Positions 47,251 to 58,599 of a stretch of DNA of 64,000 nucleotides are shown one piece after another; the first letter of the stretch is position 1, and every line of letters begins with the position of its first letter. A model generated the notes under the pieces. The model saw only the letters and a list, made by a program, of their open reading frames with translations. It was not told the DNA's origin and made no database searches. The position numbers and the translations under genes were made by a program. The DNA comes from Zarea fungicola (Eukaryota; Ascomycota; Sordariomycetes; Hypocreales; Cordycipitaceae). Location: positions 301,946 through 365,945 of the forward strand of contig FWCC01000094.1 of NCBI GenBank assembly GCA_900169235.1, given 5' to 3'.

Positions 47251-48454
47251 ATGTCAGGTATGAAGTTCCTATTTAGTCCTTGGCCTGTTTATCTTTTGTT
47301 TCTTCTCTCTTAAACATTTTCGACGATTGCCGCTGGGAGGGTATCGTCGGATGTAGTACTTTCGACTAACTCAGTAATGCACAGATATTGATGCTGACCC
47401 GGGCGTCGCTATCAACCTACGGTATCTTTGGGCCATTCCTGCGCCGCCGCGCCGCATTCGACACAGAGTCATCCGAGTCGTAAGCCACGGCAAGGGCCGA
47501 ACGACGACGAATGAGCAACTACATACCTTGAGCAGCCCTCATGGTGCCGGCCAGCACTTTACGACCGCCGAGATGGATACAACCGATTGTGGTGTAGAAA
47601 ACCTCGCCGTTGTAGTGGGCGAGCTCGTCCTCGACGCTGCGTCTGGAGACGGCGCCGCCAAGTATCCGACGAAGCTACCGCATCGCATCAGACAGGTAGA
47701 AAGCCAGGACGAGCTCCGTGGGAGACTGAACATGGTGACTCCAGATCAAAGCCAGCCACGGTGGACGCTGGTCCGCATGCTAGTGGATGGTGATCAACGT
47801 TTCTACATCATGGTCGACAGGAATCCGGTGTCGGGTCTCTGCCATCTCCGTCAGGCGCCGAGTGCGGCGAAGCGCGACAAGTTCATGGCGGTGTATGACG
47901 AGTGGGTGAATGTCCCGCCAGTGGGTTTACGTGAGTATTTTATGAACCACATCCTGCAGTTTTGCAACCGCACTGCTCAAGAGCAGAAGGCCAGGAATGC
48001 GGTTGGCAGTGCTTCGTCAGAGGACTTGTTGGGGGTGGAGGCGGATGGGGAGGAGGCGGACGGGGAGGAGTACTCTTCGGGTGTGAAAGAGGAAGATGAA
48101 GATGGCGATGCAAGGTTGCTATTAGCCAACACCCCAATTGTTCTGAGACACGTTGATCTGTCACTAGATCGAGAATTGGGGGAGACTAAAGTTGACAGCA
48201 ATGAAGGATGTCGTGCGTCTCTACCTCCTACGGCCATCACCACTGGTGGCAGTGAGGAGTTTCCTATGTCCGCTCAGCGGGTCGACCTTGACGACAATGG
48301 CAAGCTTGAGACCTTGGAGAATGTGGCAATGGAAAATCATGAGAATCCTGAGGCGGGAATTACTCAAGCCCTTTATTTGATTATTCTTCTCTCTGTTTAT
48401 TGGATCGCTTTGTGTACCGAGGCCTGCAAGACTGCCGCTCTAGGAAAGCGTTGA
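47251..48454 (+). CDS. Unknown acidic protein with a C-terminal hydrophobic segment; 7-nt first exon
   Basis: Model: exon 1 is 47251-47257 (ATGTCAG) and exon 2 is 47385-48454, 1077 nt and 358 residues. The long frame has no ATG near its start, and its open reading extends back to a good acceptor (ctaac...cacag) at 47384. Splicing to the tiny ATG exon gives MSDIDADPGVAINLRYLWAI. The N-terminal part (1-205) looks globular, with LWAIPAPPRRIRHRVIRV, WTLVRMLVDGDQRFYIMVD and VPPVGLREYFMNHILQFC. An acidic linker follows (about 215-245). A 17-residue hydrophobic stretch (ALYLIILLSVYWIALCT) at about 331-347 leaves only a short tail, as in tail-anchored proteins. No family recognised. The alternative start is an internal ATG (47572, METDCG-like region), which would shorten the protein by about 65 residues. 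Confidence 0.62.
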
Positions 48455-49284
48455 GAGAGAACTAGCTAGACGTGCATGGCAGACGAAGAGTCTGAAGCTT
48501 CACGGTGATTGGTGAAGGCCATATTCAAGGATTTGGAATTTTGAGATTTAATCTCAAACGGGAGATGTATTTGCTTACATGTTTTTACTGCATGGGAGGT
48601 GGTTCGATACGAGTGTTATTTTGAGTCGTCTAGGAAAGGGCAACATTTGCTTTTTTTTTCGCAATGAGTCAAGATTTGGATCAAGCAGATACAAAGCAGG
48701 CAACCTTTATTTTACATCAAATTTTATTTTGCATTTGCTGCTGAAAGTCCCCCGAGTAATCTGACCTTTCGTGCTTCACTGGGGCCCAACTTGTGCTCCC
48801 ATGTAGTGTGAAAAGGAGCAAATGGTGTAGCTGACAGGCAATACATATTTAAGAAATTCAGGCAATTACGAGACTGAGATTGGTTTATGAACTCACTCAG
48901 TACTCTGAGCCGGAGACACATGTCTATGCTTTTCGTTTGCGCGTCACTTTCATCTGGCAGTGATCATGTATTCACCGACAACTCATTCCTTCACTCCCGC
49001 GTCTCATTAACATCTCCCGCCACATTATTTAAGTAGTTGCCTTGCGTCTTTGATCCTCCTGCTCATTGTATTTGTTATATCAATTTTGTTCGGATGGAAA
49101 TGATCGTTACCAATTTTCTTCATTTTCTTCCTATTCTTCAAATCCATTCCTGGCATACTTTTTCGCTCTTCATATACTTCATATTCATCTCTCGCTGCGA
49201 ATTCATCGTCTCACTGAAGCTTGCAAGTCCTTCTTGGGACAGTCTTTAGCTACTTTCTCCACGACGAGGGACCGACGACAAAAA
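48455..49284. other. Intergenic, 0.8 kb
   Basis: No gene seen. It holds the 3' region of the preceding gene and a CT-rich leader from about 49040 to 49284. Confidence 0.6.
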
Positions 49285-50401
49285 ATGTCAAGCTCCGCGT
49301 CCACGATTCGGGAAGACAGCCAGACGGTTGCCGATGATGCGTCCCTCCACGATATTTTCGGACAACTGATGTCGATTTCTCGTACACTGCCTGAGAGCCG
49401 AGAGAAGCGCAGGCTACTTACTCAACTCTCCGCCCTTGATGTGCAAATCACAATGACAAGTGAGCGAGAGAGAAACATGATTTGTCTCCTACTGACATGG
49501 CTGTTTGAGCCTCAACATAAATTCACAAAGCTCAACGCCCAACGCCTTGCACCACTTTTAAGCGTATGTTTACTATACATCTCGTTTTTTTCTTAGCTAT
49601 CATGTTGTTTTTGTTGCTTCCTATTTTCTTTAAAAAAGAGAGATTTGCCATTGTCTAAAGCATAGCGTCTAGACTTGCAGCGATGTACTCCCCCAAGGCA
49701 CACCAGTCACTCCCGCGGCTCTTTTCGATTTGGCAAACTTGATACGCCTGGATTGCTTTCGCAAAACCTGCCTTGCGGCTGAATATCGATTGCTCTTGGT
49801 GTCAGTGTGGGCCTTTATGTTCCGCAACATTGGAGACGAGCAGTGGCAGACCATGCGCGCTTCGGGCGAGTTAGCCCACCTACTCCGCGACGAGATGAAG
49901 CGGTTCGCGGACCACAATACGTCTCTCATTGACGTAATTCAAGGCACCAACATGGTCGAGGTGGCCGAGTACACGGCCCAGATGGTCCCCAACATTCTCC
50001 AAATCTTCCAGGCCTCGGAGCGCTACCGCGGCGGCGCGCGCATCAAGACGGGTATGATGCTGCTCAACTCGTCAATTCGGCGCGTGGCGGCCACGATGCC
50101 GGAGAACATGCCGGCGTGGGCGGTTTCTGGCCTGAAGAAGAGTGCAAGCGACTTGGTCACGATTCTGCGCACCTCGACGGGGGACTTTAGCGATGTGGAG
50201 GCCGTGCATACGCTGCTCATTGCGAGGGCTGATAGCAGCCTTTTGGACTTTAAGGAACATCACGAGAAGCCGAATAACGTGGTAGAATTTGCGTACTTTG
50301 TCAAGCTGGTACTGGAGCAGGTGCGTGATAGGCAGCTGGGGAAACTGGATCGCAAGGTGGATGGCCTTGGGATGTCGCGAGTTCGCCAGGGGAGTTTCTG
50401 A
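49285..50401 (+). CDS. Conserved-looking unknown helical protein, 335 residues
   Basis: Two exons: 49285-49563 and 49673-50401, 1008 nt. The start ATG (MSSSASTIREDSQTVADDAS) follows a purine-rich AAAAA context. An upstream in-frame non-ATG extension is rejected. Donor gtatgt and acceptor ctag at 49671-49672 keep the frame and give PLLSTCSDVLPQGTPVTPAA; the stronger-looking cag at 49680 would break it. The protein is almost entirely alpha-helical, with no membrane segment or signal. Segments such as WQTMRASGELAHLLRDEMKR and NMPAWAVSGLKKSASDLVTI suggest a helical bundle or repeat fold. No catalytic motif seen, so function is unknown. Confidence 0.8.
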
Positions 50402-51499
50402 GTAGCTTGGCTTTATTTTTATTTTTATTTTTGCATGGCATAATCTGGTTTTCATCGATGCCAAGATTGACGCTAGGCAAAGTTGATGGGCGTCTTGTAA
50501 GTTGCTTAACACGCTGCAGGCCAGCGTTTTGGATTCCGGTTGGATATTTTGCCGCGCAGTTTGCTTGCCTGGTTTTGGTATTACTTTATGGTATTATATA
50601 ACTCGACTTAAATTCAATGACTATACTTGAAAACTGCTTGGTATTATTGGTCTTTATGGTGACGTGCGAGCTACCCTGTCGCTCTGGATCTAAGAAATCA
50701 GGGATTTAACTAAAATAGGCCGTTCTCTCTGTCATGTACGGCCATAGCCGAGTGAACATTCTGGATCCCGTCTGATCTCCGAGAGACAACCACTTGAGCT
50801 CCAGATTAGTAGTTGGATCGCTGACGACCAGCGAACAACGGGTGCTGTACGTTTTTTTTTTCTTTTTTCTTTTTTTCGTTTTCTTTTGTTCTTTTTGCCT
50901 TCTTCTTTTTATTGGCTCGTCTCATTCTGTTAGTTAATGGGGGCGACGTCCGCTTAATCACATCGCCACAAGCAATAGCAACACTACACCCAATTACCGG
51001 TGGACGCAGTCGATACTACGCAAGAATCAGGCCCTACGAGTATATTCACCGAACAGCGCAACTAATCATAATTATACACGGATCTTTTTGAGACTTAACA
51101 ATTTCAATTTGTTAGATTCATAAGCTTGCTATTCAACACACGAATGTTGTCACTATTTCGGGGCAAACCGTAACGGAGACCTCGAGGAAGAAAGAGACAG
51201 AGGCACAGTGTCCCGATCCCTCTCCCTTACACAAAGTTGTACTAGTTCGTTACTAACTGTCTTGGTTTCAATCCTTGTTCTTGAAAGTTTACTATGCAGC
51301 GTTTTCGTATGCAGAGTCACCGTACTGCAGTTAGCGTGGGCTGTTGAAGCTGACTGAATGTGGCAAGTGGGGGATCGGCGACGACTCACACTTGTGAGCC
51401 ACAGTTTTCGCGCAACAAAAAGACACAGCAGCCCATTCTGCAGCGCCATCGCAATTCTTTAACAGTCAAAGACACAGACAAACAGGCACAACCGTCCAG
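50402..51499. other. Intergenic, 1.1 kb
   Basis: No gene. It contains a T-rich plus-strand tract at 50850-50912 and the promoter of vms1. Confidence 0.6.
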
Positions 51500-53559
51500 A
51501 TGGCGCCGCAGAATGAAGATTTTATGCGCCGGCCGCTCTATGGTACGCACTTGAAGCTCGTGGGTGCAGGCAGAAGCCGAGCTGCCCGCCCTCAACTTGG
51601 GAAGCAGAGAAAGCTAACCAATCGCACACGCCTACAGCCTACGACCTCCCGCCGCAGCTCCTCAACTCTATTATCCTCAGGGACGACACCGATGTATCTG
51701 CTTTTATTCCGCAGCCCGAGCCCGAGCCAGAGCGCCCAAACTCCCCCAGCGCAAAGAGCACCGATTCATCCTCGAGCGATGCGAGCCTCTCGGTCGGCTC
51801 CCAGTCTTGCTCTTTGTGCGGCCTGACGTTTACCAATGTTCTCGACCAGCGCGGGCACCTCAAATCCGATCTACACAACTATAACCTCAAGCAGAAGCTG
51901 CGCGGCAAGAAGCCAGTAACAGAAACGGAGTTTGAGAAGCTCATTGAAGATCTTGACGAGTCACTCTCTGGCTCCGATTCAGACGAAGAGGATGACGATG
52001 ACGATGAGAGCGGTGCCAATGACACAACGCTGACGGCGCTTCTCAAGCGGCAGGCCAGGATCGCAGACAAGAAGAACCAACCCGTAGATGGCAATGACGA
52101 CGAGGGGACGATGTTGAACCGCAGAAAGATGCCTCTTCTATGGTTCAGCTCCCCACTGCTACCAGAAAATCACTTCTTCGGTGTATACCGTGCCATCTTC
52201 ACCAACGAGCAGCAGAAAAACACAGACGCTGCCGCTGAGCTTCGCAACAAACAACTCCAGCCTGTCACGATGCCGCATCCGCGAAAAGACGGAACGCTAC
52301 CCGAGATTGCATACAAGGGACCGCACATCTTCCTGTGCATGATTGGTGGTGGCCACTTTGCAGCCATGGTGGTGTCTCTTTCGCCGCGCCAGAGCAAGCA
52401 CAGCACGATAATGAGTCGCGAAGCGACAGTCCTCGCCCACAAGACCTTTCACAGATATACGACTAGACGGAAGCAAGGCGGCTCCCAGTCAGCCAACGAC
52501 AACGCAAAAGGTGCCGCGCACTCAGCCGGTTCGACGTTGCGCCGGTACAACGAGCAGGCCCTGGTGGATGATGTACGCGCCCTGCTGCGCGACTGGAAGG
52601 CCCTACTCGATACCTCGGAGCTCATGTTTATTCGTGCGACGGGCATCACCAACAGAAGGACGCTCTATGGACCGTACGAGAATCAGGTACTACGACACAA
52701 CGACCCCAGAATACGAGGGTTTCCGTTTACGACACGTCGGCCTACGCAGAAGGAGCTTATGCGATGCTTCATCGAGCTCACGCGATTAAAGGTGCAAGAG
52801 ATTGATCCCACCAAGGAAGTCAAGCCCGAAAGGACGACGCCCACTCCCTCCACCCCATCAACACCAAGGCCCTCAAAACCGAAGCTCAGTGAAGAGGAGC
52901 AAAACGCTCTGCTTCACACTTCCCAACTGCAGGCGTTTATCCGCCGCTCCAAGCTCCCCGCCCTCCTCTCCTACCTCTCCAACAACAAATTATCGGCCGA
53001 CTTTGAATTCCAGCCTCCTGAGATGCACCATCACACTCCGCGCCTTCTACATCTGGCTGCGTCGCAGAACTCGGCTGCCATGGTTCTCGGTATCCTCACA
53101 CGCGGCGGCGCCAGCCCGCTGTTGGCCAATGCGGAGGGCAAAACGGCGTTTGAGCTTGCCGGTGACAGGGCAACGCGAGATGCATTTCGCGTGGCGCGCT
53201 CAGAGCTCGGTGAGGCCAAATGGGACTGGGAGACTGCCAAAGTGCCGGCGGCGATGAGAAAGGCCGAGGCGGACCAGCGCAACCAGAAGGAGCAGGAAGA
53301 GGCAGAGAGCAAAGAGGCAGAGCGTCGCAAAGCTGAGGAGGAGAGGCTCAAGACAGAGGGGCCCAAGGTGACGGAAACGAAGAGGCACGGTGGGAGAGGT
53401 CAGGTACTCGGCGCGGGCGGCACCGCAATGCCCAAGACGGCGCAGCAAATTCGGGAGGAGGAGGCGAGGGGGCTGACGCCAGAGATGAGGCTGCGGCTGG
53501 ATCGTGAGAGAAGAGCGCGAGCTGCGGAGGAGCGGCTCAAAAAAATGCAACAAAAATAG
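51500..53559 (+). CDS. vms1: Vms1/ANKZF1-type peptidyl-tRNA hydrolase (VLRF1 domain, ankyrin)
   Basis: Two exons: 51500-51542 and 51638-53559, 1965 nt and 654 residues, close to yeast Vms1. It releases nascent chains from stalled 60S ribosomes in ribosome quality control and works with Cdc48, also at mitochondria. Exon 1 encodes only MAPQNEDFMRRPLY. A C2H2 zinc finger (CSLC at 72-75, then HLKSDLH) precedes an acidic linker and the VLRF1 domain (about 165-350) with IFLCMIGGGHFAAMVVSLSP. The GSQS loop places Gln298 where yeast Vms1 has its catalytic Gln295. Ankyrin-like sequence follows (about 410-470, LLHLAASQNSAAMVLGILTR). A charged coiled coil carries the VCP-interacting motif near the C-terminus (EEARGLTPEMRLRLDRERRA). 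The key residue is present, so it should be active. Confidence 0.94.
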
Positions 53560-55883
53560 ACGACCACAATAGATTTATATTTCTTGTTTTTTTTTATTCA
53601 GTTTACCCGGTTTCCCTAATAACATGGTGACGATTCCGACAAGTCCGCTGTAGTCATACTGATAAGACGCAATGCATTGTTACATACCCTAGAGCACTAC
53701 TACGCGCTGGCTTGCATAGAACTCTGGCCCAGCTATTGCAAAATATGAAGCGAGGTGTCTACTAGTGACGGGGAATTTAATGCTACTTTGCATTTTTAGG
53801 AAAAGATGCTGAGAAATTTTGGAAATCTAAGAACTGTGGCAAGCCAATGCTCCTCTCTGGATAGCAACGTTATTGGAGAGAGAAACTCCGCTCCCAAGAG
53901 ACGTCCACAATCGAGTGCATTGCAGCTCGAGCGGCAGGAAGTTAGCTACACGTAAAAGGAAGATCACAACTTAGATCATGAGGCGCACTAATTTACTGCT
54001 CTTTACTGCCGCGTATGTACTCTGGTGATAATAACGGCCGACACTCATGGAAGAAGACGGATTTGCAGCGTCACTCAAACGAGTGAAGAATAGGGAGCGG
54101 CATAGATGGGCCGGACGCCGCACGGCAAGAAAGATATTTTCATCTTGAAACCGATGATCCCAGTATGCACTAATTTAACTTTTTATTTATACTTTTTCAA
54201 ACAGGTCTGCATAAATGAGCTGTTTCTTCGCTATGCAAAACCAGCACCCGATGTGGTTCAACGGCGCAGTCTCTGGTGCCAGTCAATGCAAGAGGGTTTA
54301 TGCATTGAAGCCCTTACGAGGCAGGCCGAGAAGCTCCGGGAATGGCCCATTAAAGTAAAATTCGAGAAGGACAAAAAAAGCCATCGTCATTGAAGCCCCA
54401 ATCAAGTAATTGCTCATGTCACTTGAATGACTTGGCTTCATCATGTGGTGTTGTCGCGGGGCCTTTAAAAGTTAGCCTCGCAGCTGTGGCGTCTGTCCCC
54501 TGAGGCGTAGAATGGGAGATGCATGAGAAGTCTAATCTCGGCGCAGCGGTGTGGCTTTGGGCTCATCGTTGATGGGCTTGGTAGAGAATTTTTCTGAATG
54601 GAGTGTAGCTACTGGTAGCGAACTAGTGATTCTAGCCAACACCGGTGGTCTGCCTCTGTTTCTTACCCGTAAAATTAGTCAAGATAAAGCCGTGCGCAGC
54701 CAAATACATCGGGGTTTGAGGGAACCTCTTCTGCTCACAGGGCAAAAGTAGCACCAGTCACGGAACCCCGAGAGGCCGACAAAGCCAATCGCGCCTCGAA
54801 TCTATTTTGGTATCAGTATGTTACGGATGCATACATAGCCACCTCCGTACGAAAAAGAGCCTTAGGGTCCCAGCAAGGGTTGCAGCGTCTCAGGTGTCGG
54901 GTGCATGATGATGCCTGCCACGATAGGTAAAGCTGGCCCAAGGGGAAGCCAGCAAGGAATCGAGTGACGGGAAACCTTGACGAGTGGGGTTGGTGCCAGA
55001 TCCTTGAAGAGAGCAGGGGAAAGCTCAAAAATAAAGAGGTTAGTGGCATAACTAGAAGACAGAAACCAGTCAGTTATTCTCCGCAACTGCCATCATTTGG
55101 TTAGTATAAATCGCACAAGTGCTGGTAAAAGTCCCGACTATGGTTTGCAATAGATGAAATGTGGATCTCAGGGGCAGTTCCTGAGGACTGTGCGAAAAGC
55201 GAAGTGGCTAGCCTTGCCAAAGAGAGCACCAGAAGAACTGTCAGAATGGATCTGAATCGAGCCCAAAGAGCCCGCGACAGGGCCAGCCGTGTCGCAGCGG
55301 GTCGAAGGTTGTAGGCGCCACCGTCGTGCCCTGTGGAACCAGCATCCCGCTCTTATATCCAATGAGGACGCATGAATACAACTTTAGCACCACCGGAAGT
55401 CGAAACGCGCCACGCCGGCGTGGTCTGCTTTGTGCCTGACTGACTCGATGATGGCAGCGACAGCCTCCGAGTTGCTGGCGGCAAGTCCCTTTACTGGTAG
55501 GTGTCTAAGACGAAACTTGTTTCTTCAGCACAAAGCCATAACTAGTTGATGGTTGGTAGTTGACGCGCCGAGCCTGTCTTGCATGTCTAACAAGCCTTGT
55601 TCGATAGGCTAGAGACGCTCGCCTGCATATTCAGTTCGTTTGTTGGTCTTTGATATAACGTTTTGGTCCCAATACGCTTTTCATAGCGATCCGGAAGCAG
55701 GGAATAGAGGACGCGAGCGTATACATGTATGATCGCTGTGGGTATCAGTAGATCTCGCCTTCCTCTTGTTTATCGTCTTTGCTGAAGCTGATGACTGTGG
55801 TCCTCTACTTTGCCGTGGAACTAACTAGCTTGCATGACCTACATACACAAACGAGAGATAGCTTGATACAACCAACCTTACAG

Positions 55884-56097
55884 CAATTGCGCAGATTGGT
55901 CTCATAGAGAGCGATGCCGATTCAGACGGCTCAAAAATTTCATCTGATGGCAATGCCGAGCTCTTCCCTGGCATGCCATCGCTGGCAGCACATTTTACCC
56001 TGAATGCGCCAGTTTTCGCATTGTCACGTTATTCTTCGACGGCCACAATTATGCTGCTATGTCGCAGTACTTACTGCCAAGACACTTTGGGAAATAG
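55884..56097 (+). pseudogene. Possible relic of an AA9 lytic polysaccharide monooxygenase
   Basis: After a cag acceptor-like site, one frame reads QIGLIESDADSDGSKISSD. A second frame from 55948 reads ALPWHAIAGSTFYPECASFR and stops at 56097. AA9 enzymes have an ALH-x-AG...FYPxC segment just after a helical KIPSD-like turn, so the order fits, but the two pieces lie in different frames and no N-terminal histidine domain is visible. The resemblance is weak and could be chance. Confidence 0.2.
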
Positions 56098-56894
56098 TAG
56101 GTTATATCGATTCTGGACCCATCAGAGCCATAATAAAGCCAATCACGCCAGTGCTGGCCAAAGCGTAGTATCGTGGCCCGCCTCACCGTAGTAGACCGTT
56201 TTGGTGGCTGCTACTGAAACCAAGCTCCTGAGCATGTTACATATTGTTGGAACCAGTGGATGTTACTGCCTGTGTGGTTTTCCTTTATTTTCTTTCTCTC
56301 TTCTTCCCGGTTGATTTCATTGTACCTGGGCTGTTTAGTGTCATTCCACCGTTTGCAATTATAAAATTCAATAGTTTGCGTCGAAGCAGGTGGATGTGAC
56401 TTTGCTCATGCCATCAACAAAACCCTGCCATTAACGGGGTAGTAGCACTAGCGGCCGTCAATAGCCTGCCACCCCGGCCATATTGCTCCGGTGGCCAGGA
56501 CTCTGGAGCAAGGTCAAGCGAGGAGGCTACAAGGATATTTATTTTCCCTCCGGAACTGGGGTTGGATAACGTGCCAACAGGGTTTTATTCTGACCAAGTC
56601 CTTGTACAGGTAAGGCAATCGTGGACCGTGGCTGCAGCCTCCGGCGGCCGCTAACAAGGTTACCTCATTCTCGTCACCCAGACAGTTGCATTGAGTAACC
56701 ACCTTGTGACGACTGTCCTGAGCTGTTGTATAGCCAAGGATTAGATACTAGATAGTATCCATATAACGACTTTGAAGCGAACCTGGCCTCGGCAAATACA
56801 TGACTATTGACTCAGCATCCATAGTCGACCAATCCACTAATAAGCTCATAGTCGGCAAGTTGTTTTCTCGTCTCTGGGTGATCTGCGCAGCCGT

Positions 56895-56915
56895 ACGGAG
56901 TACAGAGTACAGAGT
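56895..56915. repeat. Heptamer minisatellite, reverse orientation
   Basis: Tandem ACGGAGT, ACAGAGT, ACAGAGT. The first unit is the exact reverse complement of the ACTCCGT unit at 34993-35013; the other two differ by a single G-to-A change. Confidence 0.65.
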
Positions 56916-57904
56916 ACGAAATGTATAATGGTCTAACCGCTGACTTTAGGATGACTTGGTCAACTTGGCTCCATCTTGAAACGGCAAGCTTGCTTTTTGG
57001 TGGCAAGATCTCACACAGTAGTGCCGTAAACGAAGCAACAAGCCCGAAAAGGGTGGGTGATTGGACACGGAGGCGTACTGTGCCTGCATTAGTTAGCGCC
57101 AGTCGTGGTGGGAGTCAGCTTGCAGACACGCCAGATTCAGGTACCACACCCACTCGCCTGCATTATGCTTCGTCCTCGGTGAGTATGGTGCATGAATGTG
57201 ACGGCGGCTTGTTGAATTAAGGATGCTGTGATGCATCTGTCAATGATTTTGTTGTCTACTCTGTGCTGCAATGTACTACAAGCGCAGGACTAATACCTAA
57301 CTATATGGACTAGATGCAAGACACAATATGCCAGTCACCTGCTTCCTGAAAGCTGGGTCTCGCTTAACCGCCCAGAGAGTTACTACTATTATTAGGAAGG
57401 GATGATAGCTAACTAGTTGTACGGGGCAATACCTCAAAGACCTCAATCAACCAACCACATACACCAGCGATTGTCTCTTTGTTTGAATGGAAGGGAAACA
57501 GTTAAAATTCCTTTGAATCTTTGCTAGCTGTAAGCCCGCCGTTTCTGATACCATTAATAGTAGCTCAATCTCCATCTATGTTCTTCGTTTCGCTCTTTTC
57601 ACGAATTCCCGCCATCAGTGTGGTAGTTAGGTAGAAGCTACAAACACTGGCTGAATGGCTGCAACAATGCAAAAACTCAGCCTCCCAGAAAGCCGTTTCG
57701 CCTGTGCCCACCCGTTGCTAGCCTGAAGCTCAAGGGCTCGGCGGCTCCAAACTGGATCAGACCTCCTACGCCGTCCACCGGTTGTCGAGACACTTTAGCC
57801 CAATAACGAGCACGCGGAGAAAAAAAAAAGCACGGGCTAGCCACAGGCTGGCAAAGCGGGCTCCAGCGAGCAGCAATTTCTCAACCAACCCAAAATAGGC
57901 GCTG

Positions 57905-57919
57905 CAGGGGTCGCCCCTG
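57905..57919. promoter_or_regulatory. CAGGGG-TCG-CCCCTG palindrome (paired STRE-like motifs)
   Basis: A perfect 6-bp inverted repeat with a 3-nt centre. Each arm contains AGGGG/CCCCT, the stress-response element bound by Msn2/4-type zinc fingers. It is about 680 bp upstream of the wall-protein start. Function is inferred. Confidence 0.3.
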
Positions 57920-58316
57920 GCAGGGATACATGGCTGTGCAAGGATTGGCCCTGGGTGGTCGACTATGCAAGCGGGTCAGCCAAGCACCGACTTTGATGCT
58001 CCGAGAAACCACCATCACTGGTTCTTTGATGCCACCGTGGAGCGACTGTACCTGATTTGGGTGGCTGCTCCGCCTGTTGCCAGCGCTTCAGGACGGATAT
58101 TGCACAGGGGGCAGTTTCTATGGCCGTTTCGTGCGCACTGTCGCTAGACAACTATTGCTGAATGGAGTTCTCCTTCGCCGGTGCCACCACGCCGGAGAGG
58201 AGGTCACGGTGCCATTGCTACTGTGGACGGTCTCAGGACAGGCAGGCACCATCACTTGGCCCGCCTATGTCCCGTTTCCACAATGGGCAGTGTAGATGCC
58301 TGGTATAAGCCCGTGG

Positions 58317-58323
58317 TATATAG
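58317..58323 (+). promoter_or_regulatory. TATA box of the wall-protein gene
   Basis: TATATAG lies 277 bp before the start codon and is followed by a long CT-rich leader, a common layout for highly expressed fungal genes. Confidence 0.4.
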
Positions 58324-58599
58324 ATGCGGCCAGTCGCCGCCTCGTCCTCGAATCGCTTTCTTGTGTCTCATCTACTCTTTAGTCTTTCCAGTTTCTTTCT
58401 TACTTGTTTCTTTACTATTACCTGTCTGTCGTTCCAAACGTCAAAGCCATTCGTTTTCTTTGACATCACAATCGCTTACAAACATCGTGTTTGGATCTCA
58501 CTTTATATTTCGACGACTGTCACTTACAACAACTCTCTTTCCTGTTTCTAATTTATTTCCTCCCGTTACCTTTTCGATTCGAACCGAATTATATACACC

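Larger units (their letters stand above)
53560..58599. other. Gene-poor region, 5 kb
   Basis: No confident gene. It holds a weak AA9-like relic (55884-56097), the reverse-oriented heptamer array (56895-56915), a CAGGGG/CCCCTG palindrome (57905-57919), and, from about 58.3 kb, the TATA box and CT-rich leader of the wall-protein gene. Several 60-99-codon frames were judged random. Confidence 0.5.

Noticed and set aside
54106..54393. 95-codon plus-strand frame
   Set aside because: No homology-like features, no leader and an isolated position. Treated as chance.
54813..55362. Minus-strand frames at 54813-55086 and 55168-55362 with hydrophobic stretches
   Set aside because: A CTAAC...cag acceptor lies between them, but the frames do not join to a recognisable protein and no start or stop is convincing.
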